A DNA stretch of 64,000 nucleotides from Palleronia caenipelagi (GCF_007004065.1 NZ_VFSV01000011.1:1-64000), one strand, 5' to 3'; shown: positions 1 to 8,273, counted from the first letter of the stretch. Program-made: numbers and translations. The notes: generated from the letters alone by a model not told the origin.

Positions 1-235
1 GCCCGATTTTGGCGTGCAGCTTTCCGACCTCTGCCGCCGATATCGTCGGCTCCGCGGTCGCCTGGCCGGTGAAGGCCTGTGCCATGTTCTCAATCGCGGT
101 CCGTTTCCAGCCGCTGATCATGGTAGGGTGGATGTCATACTTCTTGGCCAGCTCGGCCGTCGTCAGCTCCTCGCGGATGGCTTCCAAAGCCACCTTCGCC
201 TTGAACTCTGCCGAATAGCGTTTCCGTTTCGTCAT
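1..235 (-). CDS. IS3-family transposase OrfA, partial (runs off window)
   Basis: The complement reads MTKRKRYSAEFKAKVALEAI and continues with IREELTTAELAKKYDIHPT, then ISGWKRTAIENMAQAF. This is the classical N-terminal helix-turn-helix of IS3-family OrfA proteins, which bind the IS ends and are extended by frameshifting into the OrfB integrase. The start at 233-235 fits the family N-terminus. About 78 codons are visible and the 3' part lies to the left of the window. It sits inside tnsA of a Tn7-like element. Family assignment is firm; the IS group is not resolved. Confidence 0.88.
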   Translation of the reverse strand, partial: MTKRKRYSAEFKAKVALEAIREELTTAELAKKYDIHPTMISGWKRTAIENMAQAFTGQATAEPTISAAEVGKLHAKIG

Positions 236-295
236 TTCTGTGCGTTCTTCCTCAGACACTACAGATTAGCACCCGGTCCGAAATCCCGCGACCAC
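1..295 (-). mobile_element. IS3-family insertion sequence, left end (partial)
   Basis: An IS3-type orfA begins at 235 on the minus strand, and the homology of the adjacent tnsA gene stops at about 296-303. That places the IS end near 294-300, about 60 bp ahead of orfA, a usual leader length in this family. The terminal inverted repeat cannot be confirmed because the other end and orfB are outside the window. The IS lies inside tnsA and so arrived after the Tn7-like element. Confidence 0.75.
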
Positions 296-297
296 CT

Positions 298-465
298 CTG
301 ATGCACGCGCCCGGTCACTACACCCGAGATACGATGAGACCGACCCCGCGACGGCACATCCCGAACCATCAGCCAAGGCGTGTAATAGGCACCAAATCCC
401 TCACCGCGGCCCTCCTTGCGGAAGCGCGCGATCTTCGCTTCGTCAAATCTGTAGCGAGAAGACAT
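298..465 (-). pseudogene. tnsA: tnsA 5' fragment (Tn7-type transposase endonuclease), interrupted by IS
   Basis: Residues 1-55 follow the N-terminus of TnsA-type heteromeric transposase endonucleases: an acidic/basic start, a G-x-G-x-G-x-x-Y-x-P-W-L block at about residues 20-32, then V-x-D-V-P-S-R-G-R-S-H-R and T-G-R-V-H (51-55). In intact members the last motif is followed by LLSDLE-like sequence; here it changes at codons 56-58 into IS end sequence (RWSRDFGPGANL, then stop at 259). TnsA makes the 5' cuts that, with TnsB, free the transposon. Only the first fifth of the gene is present, so it is non-functional as seen; the remainder may lie beyond the IS. The gene starts about 120 bp from the transposon terminus, like tnsA in Tn7. 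Confidence 0.8.
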
Positions 466-517
466 GGCAAATAACTTGGCAAAATTACTCCCAAGAAGTT
501 TACCATGAAGGGCGTTC

Positions 518-578
518 AGGTGCGAACTTTATTACCTAGGTGCAAACTTTATTGCTCGTGCGCAAACTTCATTCCTAC
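518..578. repeat. Three 20-bp tandem repeats, probable TnsB-binding sites
   Basis: The core TGCGAACTTTATT at 521, TGCAAACTTTATT at 541 and CGCAAACTTCATT at 561 recur with an exact 20-bp period. Closely packed ~20-bp repeats just inside the glmS-proximal terminus are the hallmark of Tn7 right ends, where TnsB binds and also represses the tnsA promoter. A degenerate further copy may exist at 478-491 (GGCAAAATTACTCC). Repetition is seen directly; the binding role is inferred from position and family. Confidence 0.75.
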
Positions 579-608
579 TTCACACAAGCTAAGCCCTTTG
601 GTGATGAG

Positions 609-2420
609 TCACTCCACGGTTACGGATTTTGCCAGGTTGCGCGGCTGGTCCACGTCGGTGCCCTTGGCAATGGCCGTATGATAGGCCAGCAACTGGGCCG
701 GGACTGCGTAGAGAAGCGGCGCCCAGAGATCGGGAGCGTGGGGCATTTCGACCTTCGCCCAGACCTCGGACTGCCCCGCCAGACCCTCGCGGTCGGAGAC
801 CAGAACAACCCGACCACCGCGCGCCATGACTTCCTGCATGTTCGACACGGTCTTGCCGAACAAGGCGTCTGAAGGTGCAAATACGATGACTGGTACGCTC
901 TCGTCGATCAGGGCGATGGGACCGTGCTTGAGCTCGCCCGAGGCATAACCCTCAGCATGGATATAGCTGATTTCCTTGAGCTTCAGGGCCCCTTCGAGAG
1001 CGAGGGGATACATCGCGCCCCGACCTAGGAAGAGGATATCCGTAGCTTCGGACAGGTTGCGGGAGAGGGCTTCCAGATCGTGCTCTCCACGGAGCGCCGT
1101 GGAAATCAGCGCGGGCAAGCGTCGCAGAGCCTCACCCTCGGCGGTGATTTGCTCCGGGCCCAGACGATTCTTATCCGCAGCGGCTTTCAGAGCTACACAG
1201 GCAAGAACTGCGAGTTGGCAGGTGAAAGCCTTTGTCGAGGCAACACCAATTTCAGCGCCGGCGAGGATCGGGAGCGCCGCGTCGGCTTCGCGCGCGATTG
1301 ACGACGTTGGCACGTTGACCACCGCGAGCGTCCGAGCCTGATTTTTGCAATAGCGGAGCGCAGCGAGCGTGTCTGCCGTTTCGCCGGACTGGCTGACAAA
1401 GATCGCCAGTGTTCCATCTTCGATCGGAGGTTCGCGATAGCGATATTCCGATGCCACGTCGATCTCGACAGGAATCCGGGCGAGCTGCTCGATCCAGTAT
1501 TTCGCCACGTGGCACGCGTAATAGGCCGTCCCGCAGGCGACCATCACCACCCGTCGAACGCCGGACAGATCGATCTCCGAGAGGGGGCCTTCGGTCAGGC
1601 CATCGGCCAGATAATGGCTCAGGGAAGCGTCGAGAACGGCGGGCTGCTCGTGGATCTCTTTGGACATCCAGTGCTTGTGGCCGCCTTTTTCGACCCGGCC
1701 GGCGGTTTCGGCAATGCGGACCATCGGCCGGGTGACCTCAGCGCCATCGGCGTTGCGGATACGGTAGCTGTCGCGGGTCAGGACCGCCCAATCGCCCTCG
1801 TCGAGATACATCAGACGGTCGCACAGGGGCGCCAGCGCGATCGCGTCGGAGCCCACGAAAGCCTGCGTCCCGTCATGGGCGATGGCCAGCGGGGAGCCGC
1901 GCCGCGCCGCGATCATCAGGTCGTTCTCTCCCTCGAACAGGAAGGCCAGCGCAAAGGCGCCGTCGAGCCGGTTCAGCGTCGCCTGTACCGCGTCCTCGGG
2001 CGACATGCCACGATCCAGATTCATCTGGCAAAGCAGCGCGACCGTTTCGGTGTCGGTATCACTTTCGGCGCCATAATTCTGCCCGCGCAATTCTTCCCTC
2101 AGCTCGGCGAAATTCTCGATGATCCCGTTATGGACAACGGCCACCGGACCCGCGCGGTGGGGGTGGGCGTTTGTGACGGTGGGCTTGCCATGGGTTGCCC
2201 AGCGGGTGTGGCCGATGCCGGAGGTGCCGGGCAGAGGGTCATGCACGAGGTGATCTGACAGGTTGATCAGCTTGCCCGTGGCGCGACGACGGTCCAGATG
2301 GCCGTCATGGATCGTAGCGATGCCCGCGCTGTCATAGCCACGATATTCCAGCCGCCGGAGCGCTTCGAGGATGATTGGGGACACCTGATGGGTGCCCAGA
2401 ATGCCAACAATGCCGCACAT
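609..2420 (-). CDS. glmS: Glutamine--fructose-6-phosphate aminotransferase (isomerizing)
   Basis: GlmS converts fructose-6-phosphate and glutamine to glucosamine-6-phosphate, the entry step to UDP-GlcNAc for peptidoglycan and lipid A. The 603-residue protein is full length. Cys2 is the N-terminal nucleophile, HTRWATHG lies at 71-78 and NG at 98-99 in the glutaminase domain (about 1-230), and two SIS sugar-isomerase domains follow (CGTAY 296-300, SQSGET 343-348). It ends in the conserved LAKSVTVE tail, the DNA of which is the TnsD target in Tn7 systems. Its start codon overlaps the glmU stop (TAATG), so the two genes are translationally coupled. The Tn7-like insertion separates glmS from its native downstream sequence. 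The glmS ribozyme of Gram-positives is not expected in the 1-bp junction and is absent. Confidence 0.98.
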   Translation of the reverse strand: MCGIVGILGTHQVSPIILEALRRLEYRGYDSAGIATIHDGHLDRRRATGKLINLSDHLVHDPLPGTSGIGHTRWATHGKPTVTNAHPHRAGPVAVVHNGIIENFAELREELRGQNYGAESDTDTETVALLCQMNLDRGMSPEDAVQATLNRLDGAFALAFLFEGENDLMIAARRGSPLAIAHDGTQAFVGSDAIALAPLCDRLMYLDEGDWAVLTRDSYRIRNADGAEVTRPMVRIAETAGRVEKGGHKHWMSKEIHEQPAVLDASLSHYLADGLTEGPLSEIDLSGVRRVVMVACGTAYYACHVAKYWIEQLARIPVEIDVASEYRYREPPIEDGTLAIFVSQSGETADTLAALRYCKNQARTLAVVNVPTSSIAREADAALPILAGAEIGVASTKAFTCQLAVLACVALKAAADKNRLGPEQITAEGEALRRLPALISTALRGEHDLEALSRNLSEATDILFLGRGAMYPLALEGALKLKEISYIHAEGYASGELKHGPIALIDESVPVIVFAPSDALFGKTVSNMQEVMARGGRVVLVSDREGLAGQSEVWAKVEMPHAPDLWAPLLYAVPAQLLAYHTAIAKGTDVDQPRNLAKSVTVE

Positions 2421-3769
2421 TACGATTTAACCTTTTCCTTGGCCGCGCGAAGGCGGGCCATGAGTTTCGTGGCGAGGCCGGGTTTCACCTCCTGCCGGGC
2501 GCGTCCGAGCGCCAGAGCGCCGTCTGGCACATCGGAGGTGATCACTGAGCCTGAGCCCGTCAGGGCGCCATTTCCGATCCGCACCGGCGCAACCAACATC
2601 GTGGAAGAGCCGATAAAGGCATTTTCGCCGATCTCGGTGCGGTGCTTGAAATACCCGTCATAGTTGCAGGTGATCGTGCCTGCTCCAATGTTCGAGCCCG
2701 CGCCCACCGAGGCGTCGCCGATATAGGTCAGGTGGTTGACCTTGGCTCCTTCGCCGATCTCGGCAGCCTTCACCTCACAGAAATTGCCCACCCGCGAGTC
2801 GTTGCCGAGCTCGGCGCCGGGGCGAAGACGCGCATAGGGACCGACCACCGCGCGGGCGCCCACATGGGCACCTTCGACATGGGAAAAAGCGCGAATGCGG
2901 GCATGGCTCTCCACCGTGACACCGGGCCCGAAGACCACGTTTGGCTCAATCACCGCATCGCGGCCGAGAACCGTATCCTGTGCGAAGAATACCGTCTCGG
3001 GCGCGACCAGCGTGACCCCGGTCTCCAGCGCATCCTGTCGGCGGCGCGATTGGAAGACCCGCTCAGCCTCAGCCAGATCGAGGCGGGAGTTCACACCCAT
3101 GGTCTCGGCCTCGTCACAGGTCACGGCGGTGCAGTCCAATCCCCGATCCCGGGCGATGCCGATGATATCTGTGAGGTAATATTCGCCGCTGGCATTGTCA
3201 TTGCCGACCGCGTCGATCAACTCAAAAAGCAATTCCACATCGGCGCAGATCACGCCTGAATTGCAGAGGGTAATGGCGCGCTCTCCATCCGACGCATCCT
3301 TGTATTCGACGATCCTCAGGAGGCTCTCGCCCTCCATCACCAGCCGCCCGTAGCGCCCCGGATCGCGGGCCTCAAAACCCAGTACGACCACCGCCGCCCC
3401 GGCCTTTCGCGCCTCCGCCATGCGGGCGAGGGTCTCGGGCCGGATAAACGGCGTGTCACCATAGAGCACGAAGGCAGTCCCACTGGCCCCCTCCAGCGCC
3501 GCGCGGGCCTGCGCGACGGCATGGGCGGTGCCCTCTTGGGTTTCCTGAACAGCCACGGTTATTTCAGGGTCATGGTCCAGCGCGGATTTGCGCACGGCTT
3601 CCGCCCCATGGCCGACAACCAGCACGCGGCGACCCTCTTCAAGCTCGTCGCCAGATGCCAACGCGTGAACAAACAGCGGGGCCTGTCCGACCTCGTGCAG
3701 TACCTTGGGCAGGTCCGACTGCATACGGGTGCCCTGGCCTGCAGCCAGAACAATAAGATGAGTGGGCAT
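2420..3769 (-). CDS. glmU: Bifunctional GlcNAc-1-P uridyltransferase / GlcN-1-P acetyltransferase
   Basis: GlmU acetylates glucosamine-1-phosphate and transfers UMP to give UDP-GlcNAc in the cytoplasm. The 449-residue protein has the N-terminal nucleotidyltransferase signature LAAGQGTRM (8-16) with Lys22, and a C-terminal left-handed beta-helix built from hexapeptide repeats (about 250-430) for the acetyltransferase. Length matches the family. It is the first gene of a two-gene unit with glmS and overlaps it by one base. It diverges from gph across about 100 bp that should hold both promoters, although no clear consensus is visible there. Confidence 0.97.
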   Translation of the reverse strand: MPTHLIVLAAGQGTRMQSDLPKVLHEVGQAPLFVHALASGDELEEGRRVLVVGHGAEAVRKSALDHDPEITVAVQETQEGTAHAVAQARAALEGASGTAFVLYGDTPFIRPETLARMAEARKAGAAVVVLGFEARDPGRYGRLVMEGESLLRIVEYKDASDGERAITLCNSGVICADVELLFELIDAVGNDNASGEYYLTDIIGIARDRGLDCTAVTCDEAETMGVNSRLDLAEAERVFQSRRRQDALETGVTLVAPETVFFAQDTVLGRDAVIEPNVVFGPGVTVESHARIRAFSHVEGAHVGARAVVGPYARLRPGAELGNDSRVGNFCEVKAAEIGEGAKVNHLTYIGDASVGAGSNIGAGTITCNYDGYFKHRTEIGENAFIGSSTMLVAPVRIGNGALTGSGSVITSDVPDGALALGRARQEVKPGLATKLMARLRAAKEKVKS

Positions 3770-3869
3770 AGAGCTTTCCTTCCGGTTGCCGCCGTTCTAC
3801 CCAAAGCGCTGAAAGAGGCAAGCGAGGGCGCTCACCGGGTGTTGCATCGCGTTACAAGAGGGAGTGGGC

Positions 3870-4532
3870 ATGGCGACGGTTGTTTTCGATCTGGACGGAA
3901 CGCTCGTGGACACGGCGGCAGATCTGATTGCTGCGGCGAATGCGTGCTTTCAGTCGCGCGGGTTCGGCGATCTGCTGGATCCGGTGGCAGACAGTCCCAT
4001 CGCCTTTCGTGGTGGGCGGGCCATGTTGACCGCCGGATTTGCGCGCGTCGAGGGGCCGGGTGCGGCGGAGGTGGAGGAAGACTATCCGCGTCTGCTCGCC
4101 TATTACGACGCGGCGATTGCGGTCCACTCACGTCCTTATCCCGGCGCATGGGAAGCGGTCGAAGAGTTGATGCGACAGGGCTACCGCACCGCTATCTGCA
4201 CCAATAAACCCGAGGGGCTGGCTCTGAAACTGATGGCTGAACTGGGCCGGGCCGATTTGTTTCCGGCGCTGGTCGGGGCAGACACAATGCCGGTGCGCAA
4301 ACCGGACCCGGAGCCGCTTCGGGAATCGGTGCGCCGCGCTGGCGGGGATCCGGCGCAGGCGATCCTGATCGGTGATACGGTGACGGACGTGGACACGGCG
4401 CGGGCAGCCGGTGTGCCGGTGGTCATGGTGGGCTTTGGCCCGACGGGGGATGCGGTGCGGGATCTGGCGCCGGATGCTGTGCTGGATCACTACGCCGCCT
4501 TGCCCGAGCTGGTCGCGCGCTTAATGCCCTGA
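3870..4532 (+). CDS. gph: HAD-family phosphoglycolate phosphatase
   Basis: The 220-residue protein has the HAD motifs in order: DLDGTLVDT with nucleophile Asp7 and Asp9, the CTNKPEG block (motif II), KPDPEP (motif III lysine) and IGDTVTDVDTARAAG (motif IV). This arrangement fits Gph, which hydrolyses 2-phosphoglycolate, although other HAD phosphatases share it. A GTG lies six bases upstream (3864), but the purine-rich AGAGGGAG at 3857-3864 is better spaced for ATG at 3870. It is divergent from glmU. Confidence 0.85.
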   Translation: MATVVFDLDGTLVDTAADLIAAANACFQSRGFGDLLDPVADSPIAFRGGRAMLTAGFARVEGPGAAEVEEDYPRLLAYYDAAIAVHSRPYPGAWEAVEELMRQGYRTAICTNKPEGLALKLMAELGRADLFPALVGADTMPVRKPDPEPLRESVRRAGGDPAQAILIGDTVTDVDTARAAGVPVVMVGFGPTGDAVRDLAPDAVLDHYAALPELVARLMP

Positions 4533-4616
4533 CGTTTTCGGCGCCTGCGGCGAATGACGGATTGATTTCACCGCGCAAACCGCCACCATAGCCACAATGG
4601 CGAAGGGGGGCAGTCC

Positions 4617-5780
4617 ATGTTCTTGCAATCCATGAAGTTCGATCTGGGCGAGGACGTGAACGCTCTGCGCGAGACGGTTCATCGCTGGGCGCAGGACAGC
4701 CTGAAGCCGCGCGCGGCGCAGATTGATCTGGAGAATCACTTCCCCGCAGACCTCTGGCCGGAAATGGGGGCGCTCGGCCTCCTCGGTATTACCGTTCCCG
4801 AAGAGCTTGGTGGTGCGGGGATGGGCTATCTGGCCCATGTGGTCGCGGTCGAGGAGATCGCCCGTGCCTCCGCCAGCGTTTCGCTGAGCTATGGCGCCCA
4901 TTCCAATCTCTGCGTGAACCAGATCGCCCTGAATGGCACGCCGGAGCAGCAACAGCGCTACCTGCCGGGATTGATCAGCGGGAGCCATGTGGGCGCGCTG
5001 GCCATGTCCGAGGCCGGAGCGGGATCCGACGTGGTCGCCATGTCCCTGCGCGCCGAAAAGCGTAACGATCAGTACCGGCTGAACGGAACGAAATACTGGA
5101 TCACCAACGGCCCGGACGCCGACACACTGGTGGTGTATGGCAAAACCGACCCAGTGGCGGGTGCAAAGGGAATCACGGCGTTTTTGATCGAGAAGACCAT
5201 GACTGGTTTCACGACGTCGTCCCATTTCGACAAGCTCGGAATGCGCGGCTCGAATACGGCAGAGCTGATCTTCGAGGATGTGGAGGTGCCGTTCGAGAAC
5301 GTTCTTGGGGCGGAGGGGCAGGGGGTCGCCGTGCTGATGTCCGGGCTCGATTACGAACGCGTGGTGTTGTCGGGGATCGGGCTGGGGATCATGGCCGCCT
5401 GTCTGGACGAGATCATGCCGTACCTTTCCCAGCGCAAGCAGTTTGGTAAGCCCATCGGGTCGTTCCAGCTCATGCAGGGCAAGATCGCTGACATCTATAC
5501 CAAAATGAACAGTGCCCGCGCCTATGCCTACGAGGTCGCCAAGGCCTGCGACCGGGGCGAGGTGACGCGGCAGGACGCGGCGGCTTGTGTGCTTTACGCC
5601 TCGGAGGAAGCGATGACCGTTGCTCATCAGGCCGTGCAGGCGATGGGCGGCGCGGGCTTTATGAATGACAGCGTGGTCTCGCGTCTTTTCCGCGACGCCA
5701 AGCTGATGGAGATCGGCGCGGGGACGTCAGAGATTCGCCGGATGCTGATCGGGCGGGAACTCATGGCCGGGATGTCGTGA
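4617..5780 (+). CDS. ivd: Isovaleryl-CoA dehydrogenase
   Basis: A flavoprotein of leucine catabolism that oxidises isovaleryl-CoA to 3-methylcrotonyl-CoA, passing electrons to ETF. The 387-residue protein has the acyl-CoA dehydrogenase N-terminal, beta and C-terminal domains, with SEAGAGSDV (131-139) and YWITNG (160-165) in the FAD-binding middle domain. The distinguishing mark is Glu247 in GLDYERVVLSG, the position of the catalytic base in isovaleryl-CoA dehydrogenases; most acyl-CoA dehydrogenases carry it near the C-terminus. AAGGGGGG at 4602-4609 supports the start. The usual partner genes (methylcrotonyl-CoA carboxylase, HMG-CoA lyase) are not adjacent here. Confidence 0.93.
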   Translation: MFLQSMKFDLGEDVNALRETVHRWAQDSLKPRAAQIDLENHFPADLWPEMGALGLLGITVPEELGGAGMGYLAHVVAVEEIARASASVSLSYGAHSNLCVNQIALNGTPEQQQRYLPGLISGSHVGALAMSEAGAGSDVVAMSLRAEKRNDQYRLNGTKYWITNGPDADTLVVYGKTDPVAGAKGITAFLIEKTMTGFTTSSHFDKLGMRGSNTAELIFEDVEVPFENVLGAEGQGVAVLMSGLDYERVVLSGIGLGIMAACLDEIMPYLSQRKQFGKPIGSFQLMQGKIADIYTKMNSARAYAYEVAKACDRGEVTRQDAAACVLYASEEAMTVAHQAVQAMGGAGFMNDSVVSRLFRDAKLMEIGAGTSEIRRMLIGRELMAGMS

Positions 5781-6058
5781 TCCGCTGGCTGCCGGTCGCG
5801 CTGTTGTGCCTCGTTGCCGGGGTGATGGGCTTGCGCGCCGGTCTGTCGCAAGAGCCCGATGCGAGCGTGGCCATTGCTCGCGTGGCCGCGTCATACGCGC
5901 AAACCCATCCCGGAGCGCGGCCCGAAGACTGTGTCGCCGTGCCGGGACAAGGAGAGGTTTGGCTTCTGGTGACCTGCACACAGACGAGTGGAGCCGAGCC
6001 CGTCCGCTACTCTCTTGACGCAAACGGGGCGGTTATAGAGCGCGCTGACGAAACCTGA
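5777..6058 (+). CDS. Small membrane-anchored or exported protein of unknown function
   Basis: A 93-residue product starting with GTG that overlaps the ivd stop as GTGA, so translation is probably coupled. Residues 1-20 form a hydrophobic signal or anchor segment (WLPVALLCLVAGVMG). The rest is a small periplasm-side domain with two cysteines (DCVAV and LLVTCTQT) and an end-strand ERADET. No family is recognised. Coding potential is supported by the overlap and the signal-like start, but its function is unknown and a link to leucine catabolism is only positional. Confidence 0.6.
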   Translation: MIRWLPVALLCLVAGVMGLRAGLSQEPDASVAIARVAASYAQTHPGARPEDCVAVPGQGEVWLLVTCTQTSGAEPVRYSLDANGAVIERADET

Positions 6059-6097
6059 GGTGCGCAGAATGCCGTCTCAAAATAAAGGATTCCCCCC

Positions 6098-6706
6098 ATG
6101 TCCCCAGAATTCCTCCTGACCTCTCTGGTGGTTGTTTTGCTGCCGGGGACGGGGGTGCTCTACACGCTTGCCGTAGGGCTAGGTCGTGGATTTCGGGCGA
6201 GCGTCGCGGCGGCGTTTGGTTGCACTCTGGGAATCGTTCCGGCGGCTTTGGCGAGCATCATCGGCCTCGCGGCGTTGCTGCATACGAGCGCGCTGGCTTT
6301 CCAGGTGCTGAAATATTTGGGCGTCGCGTATCTGTTTTACATGGCTTGGGGTCTTCTGAGAGAGGGCGGCGCCCTGAGCGTGTCCGAGGACAGCGCACCG
6401 CGGAGTCTGACGAAGATCGCCATAACCGGCACATTGATCAACGTTCTGAACCCGAAACTCTCGCTGTTTTTCCTAGCCTTCCTGCCGCAATTCATCCCGG
6501 CAGAGTCAGAGGCGGCCACGGCTCAACTGATCGTGCTGGCCGGTGTCTTCATGGTCATGACCTTTGCGGTTTTCGTGGTCTACGGAGCCTTTGCGGCTCT
6601 GGCGCGCGACTACGTGATCTCGCGTCCGGGTGTGATGGCTTGGGTCAAGGGCGCTTTCGCCGGTGCGTTTGGCTTTCTGGGACTTCGGCTGGCTCTGTCG
6701 GACTGA
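6098..6706 (+). CDS. LysE/RhtB-family amino-acid exporter
   Basis: A 202-residue inner-membrane protein with about six hydrophobic segments. It begins with the family pattern F-L-L-T-S-L-V-V-V-L-L-P-G-T-G-V-L-Y-T and contains the conserved LKYLGVAYLFYMAWGLLR block (about 72-90) and LINVLNPKLSLFFLAFLPQF (about 113-132). LysE/RhtB carriers export amino acids or related metabolites by proton exchange; the substrate cannot be read from sequence. AAAGGA at 6085-6090 fits the start. It is convergent with the STAS-like gene, only 7 bp away. Confidence 0.88.
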   Translation: MSPEFLLTSLVVVLLPGTGVLYTLAVGLGRGFRASVAAAFGCTLGIVPAALASIIGLAALLHTSALAFQVLKYLGVAYLFYMAWGLLREGGALSVSEDSAPRSLTKIAITGTLINVLNPKLSLFFLAFLPQFIPAESEAATAQLIVLAGVFMVMTFAVFVVYGAFAALARDYVISRPGVMAWVKGAFAGAFGFLGLRLALSD

Positions 6707-6713
6707 CCGGCGG

Positions 6714-7088
6714 TCAGGCGGATCCGCCAGAGAGCCACACCTCGGCTTCAGCTCTCTCGGACAGGGTGAAGCCCTTGATGGCGAGACCGGGCAGGATGGC
6801 GCCCTCGACCTCGGCGATGGTCTTGATCCAGCCGGTGTCGCTCAGCACCGCGCAACGGTCGAAGCTGCGCAACAGACCGAAGAGTTTCGGCATATGGGCG
6901 AACTCTACGCCGATGGCGCCGATCGACGGCCAGACCATCTCGGGGATCGTGTAGAGCATCTGCCCATGCGTGACGCCATCAGAGGCCGCGATCAGCTCGT
7001 CCAGCGCGCGACGCATGGTGGCGGAATCAATCGGGCCTGTGACGCTGATATCAACGCGGTTCGAGGCGGGCCTCGTAATGGTAAACAT
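6714..7088 (-). CDS. SpoIIAA/STAS-like domain protein
   Basis: A 124-residue cytoplasmic protein with alternating strands and helices. It begins [20 protein letters not shown] and ends with a segment, [21 protein letters not shown], that resembles STAS-like SpoIIAA proteins of environmental bacteria (DUF3478 type). These are thought to be lipid- or ligand-binding; no reaction is known. It diverges from the nuo operon, sharing the 190-bp promoter region, but need not be co-regulated. Confidence 0.65.
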   Translation of the reverse strand: MFTITRPASNRVDISVTGPIDSATMRRALDELIAASDGVTHGQMLYTIPEMVWPSIGAIGVEFAHMPKLFGLLRSFDRCAVLSDTGWIKTIAEVEGAILPGLAIKGFTLSERAEAEVWLSGGSA

Positions 7089-7218
7089 GGGGGCACCCCT
7101 TTTACTGGTTCAGGAGCCGAGGGCAGGTCTGCACCTCGCCTCTCTCAGATGTGGGGGCAGGAGAGGGGTGCTGCAATGCGCCGGGGGCGTCGAATCGCCC
7201 CGCAGCGCCCATCAGCCG

Positions 7219-7247
7219 TTGACCCTCCGCGCGTGGGGATTTAGGTC
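7219..7247 (+). promoter_or_regulatory. Candidate promoter ahead of the nuo operon
   Basis: TTGACC at 7219-7224 and TAGGTC at 7242-7247 are separated by 17 bp and sit 35 bp before the nuoA start. The -35 is good; the -10 matches poorly. The 190-bp gap between the STAS-like gene and nuoA must contain the operon promoter, but this assignment is only a best guess. Confidence 0.3.
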
Positions 7248-7281
7248 AGGGCCAAATGCCCGTGCGACGAGGAGATGCGCT

Positions 7282-7647
7282 GTGGACGGAATGTTGAGAG
7301 AGTACCTGCCGATTCTCATCCTTCTGGGAATCGCTCTGGCGCTGGGTCTGGTGCTGATCCTCGCCGCCGCGATCCTCGCAGTGCACAATCCCGACGCCGA
7401 AAAGGTCTCGACCTATGAGTGCGGATTCAATGCCTTTGATGACGCGCGGATGAAGTTCGACGTGCGGTTCTACCTCGTGTCGATCTTGTTTATCATCTTT
7501 GACCTCGAAATCGCTTTTCTCTTCCCGTGGGCGACGACCTTCTCGGGGATGACGGATGCGGCGTTCTGGTCGATGATGGTTTTCCTGACGGTGCTGACCG
7601 TCGGTTTTGCCTATGAATGGAAAAAGGGCGCGCTTGAGTGGGAGTGA
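7282..7647 (+). CDS. nuoA: NADH-quinone oxidoreductase subunit A
   Basis: NuoA is a three-helix membrane subunit of complex I at the quinone-module junction. The product (121 residues) shows helix 1 (about 8-34), the conserved loop [20 protein letters not shown] (45-64) carrying the ND3-type cysteine (Cys47), and helices 2 and 3. GTG at 7282 is chosen because GAGGAG (7269-7274) lies 7 bp upstream; an in-frame ATG at 7291 would remove three residues. It is the first gene of a long plus-strand operon reaching rnj. Confidence 0.95.
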   Translation: MDGMLREYLPILILLGIALALGLVLILAAAILAVHNPDAEKVSTYECGFNAFDDARMKFDVRFYLVSILFIIFDLEIAFLFPWATTFSGMTDAAFWSMMVFLTVLTVGFAYEWKKGALEWE

Positions 7648-7712
7648 CGGTCACGTCCCGTTGACAATCACCCGATCCCACCCGCGCCAAGGTCTTTTTG
7701 AGAGGACATCCC

Positions 7713-8261
7713 ATGTCAGTCACCCCCGGAGCGAGCCCCGCAGGCGCCATCTCTGCCGGACCCGACCGTGAACACGCCACGCAGCTTCTGAACAAGGAGC
7801 TGAACGACCGTGGGTTCCTGCTGACCAAGGCAGAGGATCTGGTGAACTGGGCGCGGACCGGCTCGCTGCACTGGATGACTTTTGGTCTGGCCTGCTGCGC
7901 CGTCGAAATGATGCATACCTCAATGCCGCGCTATGATGCGGAACGGTTCGGCATCGCACCGCGCGCCACGCCGCGCCAGTCGGATGTGATGATCGTTGCT
8001 GGCACGCTGACCAACAAGATGGCCCCGGCCCTTCGCAAGGTATACGACCAGATGCCCGAGCCGCGCTACGTTATCTCCATGGGCTCCTGCGCCAATGGCG
8101 GCGGCTACTACCACTACAGCTATTCCGTCGTGCGCGGCTGCGACCGGATCGTGCCGGTGGACATTTATGTGCCTGGCTGCCCCCCGACCGCAGAAGCGCT
8201 GCTCTATGGTATTCTCCAGTTGCAGCGTAAGATCCGCCGCACCGGCACTATTGTTCGCTGA
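7713..8261 (+). CDS. nuoB: NADH-quinone oxidoreductase subunit B
   Basis: NuoB carries the terminal [4Fe-4S] cluster N2 that reduces ubiquinone. The 182-residue protein has tandem Cys61-Cys62 in [10 protein letters not shown], Cys126 in GSCANGG and Cys156 in [11 protein letters not shown], the complete cluster ligand set. A short N-terminal extension (about 25 residues) is common in this lineage. ATG 7713 follows GAGAGG at 7700-7705 and is preferred to an upstream TTG (7698). Confidence 0.97.
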   Translation: MSVTPGASPAGAISAGPDREHATQLLNKELNDRGFLLTKAEDLVNWARTGSLHWMTFGLACCAVEMMHTSMPRYDAERFGIAPRATPRQSDVMIVAGTLTNKMAPALRKVYDQMPEPRYVISMGSCANGGGYYHYSYSVVRGCDRIVPVDIYVPGCPPTAEALLYGILQLQRKIRRTGTIVR

Positions 8262-8273
8262 GGAAGGAAGCTC

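Larger units (their letters stand above)
1..586. mobile_element. Right-end portion of a Tn7-like transposon inserted behind glmS
   Basis: This stretch has the layout of the glmS-proximal end of a Tn7-family element. Reading away from glmS there is a terminus with a TGTG-type end (complement of 581-586), three 20-bp tandem repeats (518-578), then the start of a tnsA-like gene on the same strand as glmS. The terminus is about 22-25 bp beyond the glmS stop at 609-611, which is where TnsD directs Tn7 insertion (established for Tn7). The exact end base (584 or 586) and the 5-bp duplication cannot be fixed without the other end. The rest of the element lies outside the window; tnsA is broken by an IS, so the element may be immobile. 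Confidence 0.8.

Noticed and set aside
1-610. CRISPR-associated transposon (CAST) claim
   Set aside because: Only an end and a tnsA fragment are visible; no Cas gene or repeat array is in the window, so guide-RNA targeting cannot be claimed.
2415-2425. glmS ribozyme or riboswitch ahead of glmS
   Set aside because: The glmU stop and glmS start overlap, leaving no leader in which a ribozyme could fold.
6970-7281. Upstream extension of nuoA into a 225-residue protein
   Set aside because: The added residues overlap the divergent STAS-like gene, lack family similarity, and GTG 7282 has a better ribosome site.
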